DNA of 64,000 nucleotides from Peribacillus loiseleuriae (GTDB taxonomy: Bacteria > Bacillota > Bacilli > Bacillales > DSM-1321): contig NZ_LFZW01000001.1 in NCBI RefSeq assembly GCF_001183985.1, positions 3,090,059 to 3,154,058 of the forward strand, written 5' to 3'. The notes below the pieces were generated by a model. The model ran no database searches. It was not told the origin of the DNA and saw nothing but the letters and a program-made list of their open reading frames with translations. Positions 1-8,085 of this stretch are shown here, in pieces (position 1 is the first letter of the stretch; each line of letters starts with the position of its first letter). The position numbers were made by a program, and so were the translations under genes.

Positions 1-74
1 TGTGCAAGAGATGTAAATTTCATTTTAGGATCAGATTTTGCTAATTCTGCTATCCTTAGTAGTTTTGTTTCCAT
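1..74 (-). CDS. ltrA: Group II intron reverse transcriptase/maturase, N-terminal fragment
   Basis: The first 24 codons of an ORF that runs off the left edge. The start ATG at 74 follows an AGAGGTAGG ribosome-binding site. The visible protein starts METKLLRIAELAKS and goes on with KFTSLA, the typical N terminus of LtrA-type intron-encoded proteins, which are reverse transcriptase, RNA maturase and sometimes endonuclease. It sits about 510 nt inside the intron RNA, where domain IV ORFs normally start. Whether the protein is intact cannot be judged. The identification rests on about 20 recognisable residues plus the intron-like context. Confidence 0.7.
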   Translation of the reverse strand, partial: METKLLRIAELAKSDPKMKFTSLA

Positions 75-587
75 TTATTATACCTACCTCTGTGTGTAGT
101 AAATGTGTCCCTAATAAGGGTGATAACTGGTAGCTAGCCTTTCCTCCATCGGCATTACCCAACTTCATTGGTACTACGCTGCTATCCGACTCCCTACATC
201 GGCATTTGGTTTCCTTGCTTATTATCGCTTGTACACCATACTCTTCTAAAAGGAAGAAAAGACCGGTAGGGTCTCCCGAGTTGCCGTATCATATCAATGT
301 GTAACGTGCCAAGGTCTCTGACTCCAGAGAGGTTTTATCCTTCTTGCCTTTTAACGAAGGATAAAATGTAGCTTTCTGCTGCAGGTAAGGCATCAGCCCT
401 CTCGATTCACTAACATTATGGAGCTCAATCCCTTCAACCTTTTGGCTTTCGGCCCGCCACCTAACTGTCTACGCTTAAGGACTAAAGTTACCTTTAGCCC
501 TCCAAGACTCGCTACGAGCGAATGGCTAATTCTTACTCGACGGGAATCCCACCCGTTATATGATACGACCTAGGCTCGGCCGCACAC
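1..587 (-). ncRNA. Group II intron RNA, 5' part, cut by the window edge
   Basis: On the minus strand the sequence from about 587 leftward begins GTGTGCGGCC, which fits the GUGYG 5' end of group II introns. It continues as a long structured GC-richer stretch without an ORF until a reverse-transcriptase start codon at 74. The layout (about 500 nt of domain I-III-like RNA, then a maturase ORF in domain IV) is that of bacterial group II introns. The 5' exon lies to the right and contains a rho-independent terminator. The 3' half (rest of the ORF, domains V and VI) is outside the window. I infer the intron boundary from the consensus only and have not folded the RNA. Confidence 0.72.
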
Positions 588-601
588 CTGCCCCGTTAGT
601 A

Positions 602-630
602 CAAAAAGAAAAGGATTGCCGCAGCAACCC
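602..630 (-). terminator. Rho-independent terminator in the 5' exon of the intron
   Basis: On the minus strand GGGTTGC and GCAATCC form a 7 bp stem (one G-U pair) with a TGCG loop, followed by TTTTCTTTTT. The intron starts about 15 nt further downstream. Insertion just after a terminator is a known habit of some bacterial group II introns. Confidence 0.65.
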
Positions 631-762
631 CTGTTTAACTCTTGCACCCGTTAATTCCATTTGTTTAACCTAAAATAAAAAGACGGTCTTATGACAATTA
701 ATTTTAGGATCCCCCAAAAAACATCAAGTTAAATTGAGAGTCAGTTGGACTGTCACATATGT

Positions 763-885
763 TTATTTATTTTTGCTTTCTTGGGCTTTTAATGCTACTT
801 TTTCAAGTCCATTGTGCGCAAATTCCACATCTGTTTTAGGTAGAGCATTATTATTCTTAAATTGCTTATTCTTCTTTTTAGACAT
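763..885 (-). CDS. Small basic protein of 40 residues, function unknown
   Basis: ATG at 885 follows AAGGGTGG with good spacing, and the ORF stops at TAA 763. The protein is lysine- and asparagine-rich (starts MSKKKNKQFKNNNALPK) and contains the piece LPKTDVEFAHNGLEK. That piece faintly resembles short Bacillus spore-associated proteins of the YfhD kind; this is a guess from memory, not an assignment. No membrane segment or cysteine is present. The gene lies between the intron and the portal gene, so it could belong to the element or to the host. An overlapping longer frame (795-1001) lacks comparable start signals. Confidence 0.5.
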   Translation of the reverse strand: MSKKKNKQFKNNNALPKTDVEFAHNGLEKVALKAQESKNK

Positions 886-1395
886 TTTTTACCACCCTTG
901 TAGTTTGATTTAGTTATTCCACTTGGATGCCCAACAATTATAAATACACTATATAAAGATTTCAGAATAGTATCTTTTCCGAATTTTTTTGTTATTGGCA
1001 CCCACTATTTAGTTTGCTTTATTTTTTGCAGGCTATGCTATTTGAGTTTCTTCTTTAACTAAACTGCTCCGTTAGTTGAAGAACATCCTACTATGAATCT
1101 TAACCTTCTCCTCGTCAAAGAGGCTAATGGAACACAGTTACATTGTGTCCCATTCGTTTCATTGTAATACATTCCTAAAAACCAGTACGTTATTATTTAA
1201 GTTTATTAATTAACTGATAATTAATCTCATTTAAATAGTAAAGTGTTTTTACTTTACAAAAAAATAGAACAAACGTTCATTTTTTAATGGAGAGCTGTCA
1301 CTATATATACTTACGGGGTATACGGTAACATGTGCGTGCGAACTGACATACTCTTATCCACCTATACCCCTACTGCCACCTATGTTTCCACTAAA
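886..1395. other. Intergenic stretch of about 510 bp left of the portal gene
   Basis: I see no convincing gene here. It holds a LexA-box-like palindrome (1267-1278) and a weak hairpin with arms near 1131-1138 and 1145-1153. The TTGTAA and TATTTA hexamers left of the palindrome could be a leftward promoter. No tail or connector gene follows the portal gene in this direction. Confidence 0.5.
1267..1278. promoter_or_regulatory. Putative LexA (DinR) box
   Basis: GAACAAACGTTC fits the Bacillus SOS operator core GAAC-RNRY-GTTC. It is in AT-rich intergenic DNA about 120 bp past the portal stop codon. If used, it would tie leftward transcription to DNA damage, as is common in prophages. A 12-base match can occur by chance. 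Confidence 0.4.
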
Positions 1396-2757
1396 TCAAA
1401 CATTCTCAATTACTTTACTTTCATTCTCAGTTAGATTATCTTTCATACGTTCATTAACTGTATCATTCTTATTCCTTTTACTCCCTTTTAATCGCTCTAG
1501 TTCTTGCACCACATCCACAATATATGGATTACGTTCTAATAAGCTCTTCAAACTAATTCCACCAATTTTAGCAAGCACTTGTAAGTTATTAATTACATCT
1601 GATTCATTCAATGGGCGAGCATATTGGAATACTACATCTAATGTGTCGTAATCTTCATCATCAAGACTCACATTTAAATATTCAAGCATAAGTTTGATTT
1701 TATCGAACCTGTCATATAAGCCATCTCTAAAGTATATTTCATTCTGCGCTGCTCTCATGTCGGCCAATGTATATAACATCTTAATTGATACCTCTGCTAT
1801 ATTTGCTGTAGTACCCTGATTCATACTTACACTTGGAGTACCACTAACATCCAACATAGATTGCATTAAAGTTTTCCAGATTGTTTGAAATGATTGATAA
1901 TCTAATTTACTTGTTTCTAGTGAGAATGTACTTCCATCTTCTAGTGTCAATCCTGTTCCTGCAATATCATTACTTAATGCACCATCAGTTATTTGTTGCC
2001 CAGTTATTACAGGAATAGGTGTATGGAACTTATGATAACTGTCAACTAGTTTACTTAAAATATCTTCCATTGTATCAATTAAGCTAACAATATCTTCTAG
2101 ATCACTGCGTCCAAAGTTGTCATCCACCTCGGATTGATTATGATAATGAATAGGAAGTCCTGATACATTTCTGTATTCTCCAAGTAAAGAAATACTGCCA
2201 CCCCTATTGGTATATCTAAGTACTTTATTATTGTCATAAATATTCCAGTAGCTAACAGCATTACTTGTATAGTGTTCAATAAATCCGATCATCTCATTTT
2301 CATCATTAAAGATTGGATAACTATTTTCTGGTTTAATTAGCTTACTTTTGATTATCCTGTTTTCATCAAAATACAGGTATTCAAAACAGTGTCCGTACTT
2401 GGTGACATAATTGATGATCTTAAAATCTTGTCTATGGAATTTTCCCTTCTTATATATCTTCTTAAACTCATTTACTACCTTCTCAGAACCACTTAATGTT
2501 AGAGGATTACTAATTAAATAACTAACTTGGAAATTTAATATTTGTTTTCCATACTGTAAGACAATCTTTCTAGGATGAAACTCTTTGCCCCCGTACATTT
2601 CAGATTTCTTATTCAATATCTTATGTTTTCCATCTAAATAATCTTGAATATCAAATATTTTTCTAATCCGCTGATTATGACTGACATCATTTGTTTCCTT
2701 CTGTAACCATCCTGGATCATTCCCATAAAATTCTTGAACATATTCTTTTAAACTCAA
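1396..2757 (-). CDS. Phage portal protein (SPP1 gp6-like)
   Basis: A protein of 453 residues, the usual size of SPP1 gp6-type portals, which form the dodecameric ring at one capsid vertex through which TerL pumps DNA. Recognisable features are the N-terminal block around YGKQILNFQVSYLISNPL, a central DDNFGRSDLEDIVSLIDTMEDILS segment (broken here as DDNFGRSDLEDIV and LIDTMEDILS), and the region around MLDVSGTPSVSM and FRDGLYDRF. The C terminus is charged. I chose TTG at 2757, because TTGGAGGTGG sits just upstream; the longer frame from 2808 starts before this ribosome-binding site. It directly follows terL. It is the last head gene of the module, and no head-tail connector follows it. Confidence 0.88.
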   Translation of the reverse strand: MSLKEYVQEFYGNDPGWLQKETNDVSHNQRIRKIFDIQDYLDGKHKILNKKSEMYGGKEFHPRKIVLQYGKQILNFQVSYLISNPLTLSGSEKVVNEFKKIYKKGKFHRQDFKIINYVTKYGHCFEYLYFDENRIIKSKLIKPENSYPIFNDENEMIGFIEHYTSNAVSYWNIYDNNKVLRYTNRGGSISLLGEYRNVSGLPIHYHNQSEVDDNFGRSDLEDIVSLIDTMEDILSKLVDSYHKFHTPIPVITGQQITDGALSNDIAGTGLTLEDGSTFSLETSKLDYQSFQTIWKTLMQSMLDVSGTPSVSMNQGTTANIAEVSIKMLYTLADMRAAQNEIYFRDGLYDRFDKIKLMLEYLNVSLDDEDYDTLDVVFQYARPLNESDVINNLQVLAKIGGISLKSLLERNPYIVDVVQELERLKGSKRNKNDTVNERMKDNLTENESKVIENV

Positions 2758-2811
2758 ACTTTCCACCTCCAATAAAAAAGAAATCACTGTCCTTGCAACC
2801 GACAGCAATCT

Positions 2812-4401
2812 CTATACATACCACCTATTAGCTTTCATTCCTTGAACGGCTAATGACTTAGCAATTACTAAGTCATCGTGATTCTCATCCCCACCACGTT
2901 TATTACCCATTTTTCCTTTATCCTCAATAAATATCTGCATTTGTTCTAATGTTTCTTTACAGTTAATATTAATTAAACCTTTTTCAAACTGTTCCTTGAA
3001 ATCTGTTATTAAGATTCCTTTATTTACTGCTGAAGTCATCCATCCTAGCTGTAAACGTCCCTTACCTTGGTCAAATATTTTTTGTCTATACATATTCATA
3101 TATCTTTTTTCTTTTCTCATTCGTTCGATTAATGGTCGCCCCACGTTATTTCTCTCAATTGTCAAGAAGGCATAATTATAATAATGCCCAATAATATCTA
3201 ACACATCGGCAAACTCATACACGGCAATTTTATTGTTATAGAAAGAACACGACTGTTCACCATCTGCATCAAATATCGAAATGGTACTGAAATCTCCACC
3301 CGAACCACTGGCAACATCGATACCTGCATAGTATTTCTTTCCCCGTTTAGGAAAGTGATATATGTATAATTGCTTATTTATGTATCTATGTAACTCTTTA
3401 GGTAACTCATCAATCAATTCATCTTTTGATAATGGATCAATAATAAATTCATATTGTTTAATCACCTTTACATTATCAAAAACATTATTTCCAGAACTGA
3501 TAAATGATTCTTGCCATGTTGCCGGATATTCTTGATTAAATTCCGATTCACTCATATCAAGACGTTTCCATCGTTTCCACATAATTTGTTTAAGAGTTGC
3601 CCCATTATCATATAGAATTTTCTCATCTTCTTCTAAATCCTGTTCAGACAATCGTACACCTTTATTATCTGCCTTAAACCATCTTTCAGATTCGTCATAA
3701 TCATGCTTATTTAATTTCATGTAAGCCGAACTGTACCAGTTAAAAAAGAACAGTTTATATTTACTGTTCCCTTTTGATGCACTAGACACCATTTTATAAA
3801 AATAATTCATTCCATTACTTGTTGACTCAATCACAACTTTACTATTTTCATTTTTAGCTAATGACTGTTCAGCCGATAATAATAACTTCTCTTGATTATC
3901 ATAGAAAGCTAATTCACTTAGTAATATATATTCAAATGTATTTCCTCGCCCCACATCCTTGTTACCTGCAACAGTACACACTATTCTAGAACGCTGGCCA
4001 TTACTAAACTCTAATACTAATTCATCTCGATTATCTCGCTTAATCGTTGGAAAGAAGTTAGGATACTTTTCATGAGGGAGATTTTCGTACATTAATTTCA
4101 AACGTTCGAATAATGCACTTGAGGATTCCTTTTTGTAGGAGACAATTAAATAGTTCGTATTAGGCTTGGTACATGCTTGATAGATACAATAGGCAAGACT
4201 AAATAAAGTCATTCCTAATTGTCGAGCCTTACTTATGATTGTAAATTTAGTTAATCCAGTTAGTAACTCTTCTTGTTGCTCATGTAGTTTAAAAGGAACT
4301 AATTCACCTTCAGGATTTACGACTTTGACAAAGTTTTCAATCCACAGTTTAGGATTTTGTTTGATTGTTTCTAATTTCTGCTTAGTTGTTATTTTAACCA
4401 T
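2812..4401 (-). CDS. terL: Phage terminase large subunit
   Basis: A protein of 529 residues, the DNA-packaging motor and headful or site-specific nuclease. The ATPase domain shows a Walker A-like ARQLGMT (59-65), Walker B YILLSE (158-163) and coupling motif STSNG (193-197). The C-terminal RuvC-like nuclease domain shows GIDVASGSGGD (Asp362, Asp370), TIERNN (Glu416) and NHDDLVIA (Asp509/510). All key acidic residues are present, so it looks active. It overlaps nothing and lies 41 bp after the putative terS and directly before the portal gene. Confidence 0.93.
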   Translation of the reverse strand: MVKITTKQKLETIKQNPKLWIENFVKVVNPEGELVPFKLHEQQEELLTGLTKFTIISKARQLGMTLFSLAYCIYQACTKPNTNYLIVSYKKESSSALFERLKLMYENLPHEKYPNFFPTIKRDNRDELVLEFSNGQRSRIVCTVAGNKDVGRGNTFEYILLSELAFYDNQEKLLLSAEQSLAKNENSKVVIESTSNGMNYFYKMVSSASKGNSKYKLFFFNWYSSAYMKLNKHDYDESERWFKADNKGVRLSEQDLEEDEKILYDNGATLKQIMWKRWKRLDMSESEFNQEYPATWQESFISSGNNVFDNVKVIKQYEFIIDPLSKDELIDELPKELHRYINKQLYIYHFPKRGKKYYAGIDVASGSGGDFSTISIFDADGEQSCSFYNNKIAVYEFADVLDIIGHYYNYAFLTIERNNVGRPLIERMRKEKRYMNMYRQKIFDQGKGRLQLGWMTSAVNKGILITDFKEQFEKGLININCKETLEQMQIFIEDKGKMGNKRGGDENHDDLVIAKSLAVQGMKANRWYV

Positions 4402-4442
4402 ATTTTCACCTCCAAAAGTAGAAGAAGTTAATCGATACTACA

Positions 4443-4835
4443 TCAACTCAATACTAAACCATCGTCTTCCTCTATTTCTTCCATTACTTCATATTTTTTA
4501 GATGCTAACTTTGCATATTTATTGATCTGCTTACTCATATCCATTAATAGCTTTACAGCCTTTTCATCACCAGTACGGGCTTTGGTAGAAATCTGATCAT
4601 ATGATTCCAGGATATCGTTAGCAACTCTCGATTGCATAAGTAAATAAACCAAATCAGCATATTCTTTAGAACGTTCCCAAGCTATAAAACTATTTAAGGT
4701 TTTCAACTCCACACTTTTTAGAAATTGTTCCTCAGATTTCTTTTCATCACTCTGAACATAACCAATATCGTGTTTCCACTTGAAATAAGCTGCCTTCTTC
4801 CAGTGTACTGACTTTAAAGCTTCATGAATGTTCAT
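4443..4835 (-). CDS. Putative terminase small subunit
   Basis: A protein of 130 residues directly upstream of terL. It is almost all helical, with a basic tryptophan-rich N terminus (SVHWKKAAYFKWK), a central helical region and an acidic C-terminal tail (EEIEEDDGLVLS). Short acidic tails ending in DDGL are common in TerS-like phage proteins. TerS recognises the packaging site and recruits TerL. I do not see a clean helix-turn-helix, so the call rests on size, shape and position. The ATG at 4835 follows AGAGGTGAAA. Confidence 0.6.
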   Translation of the reverse strand: MNIHEALKSVHWKKAAYFKWKHDIGYVQSDEKKSEEQFLKSVELKTLNSFIAWERSKEYADLVYLLMQSRVANDILESYDQISTKARTGDEKAVKLLMDMSKQINKYAKLASKKYEVMEEIEEDDGLVLS

Positions 4836-4880
4836 TAATATTTCACCTCTAATTCTTTATGTATAATTATTACTACACTA

Positions 4881-4919
4881 TAAAAAGAGGACTCCACTCA
4901 AAAGCAGAATCCCCTCTTA
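4881..4919 (-). terminator. Terminator after the major capsid gene
   Basis: On the minus strand an AAGAGGGGATTC arm pairs with GAGTCCTCTTT across a T-rich loop, with a small internal bulge, and is followed by a T run. It separates the capsid gene from the packaging genes and probably sets capsid protein above terminase and portal levels. Confidence 0.6.
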
Positions 4920-4937
4920 AATATGTATTCATATGAA

Positions 4938-5810
4938 TTACTCAGCAGTTGTAAATGATAAAGTTGCTGCTGCCTTAGAGTTCAATAATTTAATACCAAG
5001 TTGTGTTTCTAAATAAACAGATTTTTTAGAACCACTTGCACCTTGAACTGTACCAGTAAATGGAATCAACACACTAGTTTCAATGAAATCAGGATTTAGA
5101 ATAAGAATATCCTTAGTTTTCATGGCAGGTGTATCAATAAATGAAACATCGCCAAAAGCTGTAGAGTACACGCTTGTGTCCATGCCTTGAAATTTATCTT
5201 TCCCTAAGTATGTAACATTTGCGAATTGATTAATCATTTGCTTTGTATGAGCATTCATAAACGCTACAAGATTATACGATACGCCAGCATCATAGACTTT
5301 GGAAATTAAAATCTCAAACATGGCTGGTGTAATTGAAGCAGTGTTATCTACAATAGCATTCGATGGGTTAACTAAATTAAAAATTCCCGCGGTTTCATAT
5401 TTTCCAGCCTTAAATCCTTTAACTCCATATAGGAATTTTTGTTCGACTCTACGTTTAATTGCTTCTGTTTTCGCAGCCATATCTTTAGAAATTAAATCTT
5501 CAATTCCAATTGCTTCACTAGCTTGGGCGGTATTTGAAACTTGTGCAGTAGCTCCAAATAATTCAAGATAATTTTCCATTAAATCAGCATCATCATTCAC
5601 ATGATTCGGACTATCCCCACCTTCTTTCATTGTTACCGCAGATGTTTCATTAATCGTTTCTTCAATCCATTTAACTGTTGGATTTTTTGCTTGAACTGCT
5701 TTTCCTAATGCAAATGTTGAAAATGCACTTACTTTCGGATTAGCTAGAATTAAAGTATCCTTAATGTCAAATGATTGCCCTGGTACAAAATTTTCTGTTG
5801 TGAATGTCAT
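4938..5810 (-). CDS. Phage major capsid protein (SU10/HK97-fold type)
   Basis: A protein of 290 residues, the size of protease-free HK97-fold capsid proteins. Typical blocks are the N-terminal arm (FVPGQSFDIKDTL), a spine-helix region (LISKDMAAKTEAIKRRVEQK), the FLYG motif near residue 127 and a C-terminal strand region (YLETQLGIKLLNSKAAATL). The pattern recalls the SU10/DUF5309 capsid family. It follows the scaffold gene, as in many phages. The start ATG follows AGAGGAGA. The flanking terminators suggest its own expression level. Confidence 0.82.
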   Translation of the reverse strand: MTFTTENFVPGQSFDIKDTLILANPKVSAFSTFALGKAVQAKNPTVKWIEETINETSAVTMKEGGDSPNHVNDDADLMENYLELFGATAQVSNTAQASEAIGIEDLISKDMAAKTEAIKRRVEQKFLYGVKGFKAGKYETAGIFNLVNPSNAIVDNTASITPAMFEILISKVYDAGVSYNLVAFMNAHTKQMINQFANVTYLGKDKFQGMDTSVYSTAFGDVSFIDTPAMKTKDILILNPDFIETSVLIPFTGTVQGASGSKKSVYLETQLGIKLLNSKAAATLSFTTAE

Positions 5811-5884
5811 AATTATAAATCTCCTCTGACGTTAGTCGTCACCTAATATTTTTTATAACAAGTAGTCAAATGACCACGAATTAC

Positions 5885-6424
5885 TTAATTTTTGTTAAAT
5901 AATAAAGCCCCGAACATAGATTTCAAGTCGCCTTTGTTCTTGGCTTGAGTATATATATCATCTTGTTTGTGATTTGTTGGTTTATATGAGTTATCAATTT
6001 CTTTTTGCTTTACTAAATGTTGAAACTTTTGAATCTGCTCATCTAGTTTATCTGCTTCAACATTTGTGAAAAACTCTTTAAATTCTCCCAAGCCCTTTTC
6101 AGCTAATTTGAGTGAAACATCTTTTTGTTGAATAGTAGCAACATGTTCAGCCGTTTGTTTTTCAACTTCTAACTGCCTTGCTTCTAATTCGGTAATTTTA
6201 GTTTGATATTCTTTTAGTTGTGATTTTAGAGTTTCATTCTCTGTTTTGATCCCATCTAATTCATCCTGTAACTTCTTAATTTCATTGTTTTGATTTCGAG
6301 TAGAAGGTTTATCCTTCTTTTTGTCCTCTAACCCTTTTGTTGTTTCCTCTGGTGTTTCATCTACTTTTTCTTGTTCAACACTTAACTCTGTTTCTGTTTG
6401 AATGGCTTCTACTTCTTTTGACAT
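5885..6424 (-). CDS. Capsid scaffold protein (DUF4355-like)
   Basis: A protein of 179 residues. The first 45 are Glu/Thr/Lys-rich and disordered-looking. Residues about 47-110 form a heptad-rich coiled coil (KKLQDELDGIKTENETLKSQ and onward). A C-terminal part carries LAEKGLGEFKEFF and ends near FGALLFNKN. This layout is that of phage scaffolds which template capsid assembly and bind the coat protein through their C terminus. It lies 74 bp upstream of the capsid gene. The start ATG follows AAGGAGGAG. Confidence 0.8.
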   Translation of the reverse strand: MSKEVEAIQTETELSVEQEKVDETPEETTKGLEDKKKDKPSTRNQNNEIKKLQDELDGIKTENETLKSQLKEYQTKITELEARQLEVEKQTAEHVATIQQKDVSLKLAEKGLGEFKEFFTNVEADKLDEQIQKFQHLVKQKEIDNSYKPTNHKQDDIYTQAKNKGDLKSMFGALLFNKN

Positions 6425-6455
6425 TACTGAACTCCTCCTTCACTTTCTACAAACA

Positions 6456-6482
6456 CAAAAACACCCAACTTTAATTGAGTGT
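6456..6482 (-). terminator. Terminator upstream of the scaffold gene
   Basis: On the minus strand ACACTCAA pairs with TTGGGTGT (8 bp, one G-U) around TTAAAG and is followed by TTTTTG. It closes the transcript carrying the small membrane protein gene and insulates the scaffold-capsid genes. Confidence 0.65.
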
Positions 6483-6502
6483 CCGTTTCAATTTATAAAT
6501 AT

Positions 6503-6703
6503 TTACAATTCCTCTTTATTCCTATCGCCAATAACCCTAATCAACTCACCAAGCTTTTCATTTCTCTCCTGATCCAATTTTGTCTTAGCATTCATAAACT
6601 TTATCACCTTAACAGTAAAATAAATACTGAACACAACAAGACCGAGATAAATTAATATAGGTATTAGTGCAAAAAGGCCAAAGAAACCACCAGTGACATT
6701 CAT
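6503..6703 (-). CDS. Small single-pass membrane protein
   Basis: A protein of 66 residues starting at ATG 6703 after AGGAGGATTC. A longer frame begins upstream of this site and is unlikely. Residues about 5-30 (GFFGLFALIPILIYLGLVVF) form a transmembrane helix, followed by a charged helical tail (KFMNAKTKLDQERNEKLGEL). The function is unknown. It lies between two terminators in the element, between the kinase cassette and the head genes. Holin-like or regulatory roles are possible but not supported by any motif. Confidence 0.6.
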   Translation of the reverse strand: MNVTGGFFGLFALIPILIYLGLVVFSIYFTVKVIKFMNAKTKLDQERNEKLGELIRVIGDRNKEEL

Positions 6704-6776
6704 TAATAGAATCCTCCTAAATGTAAAATATACCATCATTATACATTAAAAGAGAAAAGATTGTGTTGTTTACATC

Positions 6777-6802
6777 AAAAAACCCCACTTGTTAGAGTGG
6801 AG
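6777..6802 (-). terminator. Terminator after the kinase cassette
   Basis: On the minus strand CTCCACT pairs with AGTGGGG around CTAACA, followed by TTTTTTG. It marks the end of the transcript carrying the RuvC-like gene, the kinase gene and the 60-residue gene. Confidence 0.68.
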
Positions 6803-6812
6803 GTCAGTAAAT

Positions 6813-6995
6813 TTAAAATTTTTTATTTGTATCAATTGGGATAATATCTTCATAACCATTACCTAGGTCAACAGTTATCATATTATTTCTTAAATCAATC
6901 GACTTATTATTCTTCAGACGCTCAATAAAGGATTTATCCTGATGTGGATTCGCTAAAAATTTTCGTGATAATTCGTTAGCTTCTCGAAACATCAT
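6813..6995 (-). CDS. Small protein of 60 residues, function unknown
   Basis: It starts at ATG 6995 after AAAGGAGGG, 14 bp past the kinase stop, and ends just before a terminator. The upstream frame overlapping the kinase gene lacks a ribosome-binding site. The protein begins MMFREANELSRKFLANP and continues with a charged helix (DKSFIERLKNNKSIDLR) and a short strand-like end (MITVDLGNGYEDIIPI). There is no cysteine and no membrane segment. The tight linkage makes it the likely third gene of the kinase cassette. I do not recognise the family. Confidence 0.55.
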   Translation of the reverse strand: MMFREANELSRKFLANPHQDKSFIERLKNNKSIDLRNNMITVDLGNGYEDIIPIDTNKKF

Positions 6996-7008
6996 AAGTA
7001 ACCCTCCT

Positions 7009-8085
7009 TTATGCGTATTGTGGAAAAATAGTTTCGACATGAGCTAATGCCTCTGATAAAGTATTACTACTGTTAGCCATTTTTGGCTGTTTTTGAGTAT
7101 TTTTACTATTTTTAACATATTTAGAAACAGAAGTCAAATATTTTTCTTCAACATGTTCTATTTTTACAGTAATCATAGAGTTTTCACCGTCATAAGTCCA
7201 TTCGAATGTTTGTTCTCCTATGATAACATACTTCCAATCCATTGTCTCATCTATTTTACTCAAGTCATTTATGATGCTTAATACATCTTGATAACGCTTA
7301 GATATATCCGGATTTAACATTTTATTTATTACTTTTCTCAATTTAGTAGGTATGTGAGGAAGATAGACTTTTCTATTAGGGAATAATCCTTTGTTGATTT
7401 TCGCTTCAATTTCTTGCTTGTTTAAGCTACTTTTTAAATCATCGAATTGTGCATCAAAATCCTTGTTACCATTACACATTCTGTACAAAGTCAATCCTGC
7501 TTGGTAAATATCATCTGAAACAGTTTTATCTGTAGTAATGTATGATTCTGGAGATTTATGTGCCACATACTGTCTTTGCTGATCTGCAAAGCCATTTTCA
7601 TTCAGATATTTAGAAAGCCCGAAATCCGTTAGGATGGCCTTACCAGAATAGTCAATAATTACATTTGTTGGTTTGATATCTAAATGCAATAGGCCTTTTA
7701 TGTGAATGTATAGTAAGCCGGAAAGAAAGTCTAATGAGTACCTTAGTATTTCTCTGGTGCTTAAAAAACGATCATTTATAAGACTGTTTAAAGAGCCAGT
7801 TTCATAATAAGGCATCGTTATATACACGTTATCGTCATCTTCAGCAGAATAATGTATCGGCATGACGTGAGGATGCTTAGATTCATTCAGCATCTTTGCT
7901 TCAGAAAAATAATCTTCAACCAACTGCTGTTCCAATGATTGTTTTGTTATTTTTTTTAGAATCATTACTTGATCTAACTGAGTATCTCTAGCAATCCATA
8001 CTTCAGAATTTTTCCCTTCAGTGTCACCAATTCTTTTCCATCTATCTAATGAAAGTTGCGGCTTTACATGATTGATCTTAAACAT
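7009..8085 (-). CDS. Hanks-type Ser/Thr protein kinase with a C-terminal extension
   Basis: A protein of 358 residues. The kinase core spans about 15-275. It has a degenerate glycine loop IGDTEGKNSEV (19-29), catalytic lysine K44 or K45, alpha-C Glu62, catalytic loop HLDIKPTN (134-141, with HLD in place of HRD), DFG (154-156) and a KSPES P+1 region. All residues needed for catalysis are present. Residues about 280-358 form a small strand-rich domain and a polar tail, with no PASTA repeats or membrane helix, so it is a cytosolic kinase unlike PrkC. Its ATG overlaps the stop of the RuvC-like gene by 8 bp, which suggests translational coupling. The context inside an element suggests a defence or element-control role; this is inference. 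Confidence 0.87.
   Translation of the reverse strand: MFKINHVKPQLSLDRWKRIGDTEGKNSEVWIARDTQLDQVMILKKITKQSLEQQLVEDYFSEAKMLNESKHPHVMPIHYSAEDDDNVYITMPYYETGSLNSLINDRFLSTREILRYSLDFLSGLLYIHIKGLLHLDIKPTNVIIDYSGKAILTDFGLSKYLNENGFADQQRQYVAHKSPESYITTDKTVSDDIYQAGLTLYRMCNGNKDFDAQFDDLKSSLNKQEIEAKINKGLFPNRKVYLPHIPTKLRKVINKMLNPDISKRYQDVLSIINDLSKIDETMDWKYVIIGEQTFEWTYDGENSMITVKIEHVEEKYLTSVSKYVKNSKNTQKQPKMANSSNTLSEALAHVETIFPQYA

Noticed and set aside
795..1001. Minus-strand ORF of 68 residues overlapping the 40-residue gene
   Set aside because: It has no start signal, while the 40-residue frame inside it has one with good spacing.
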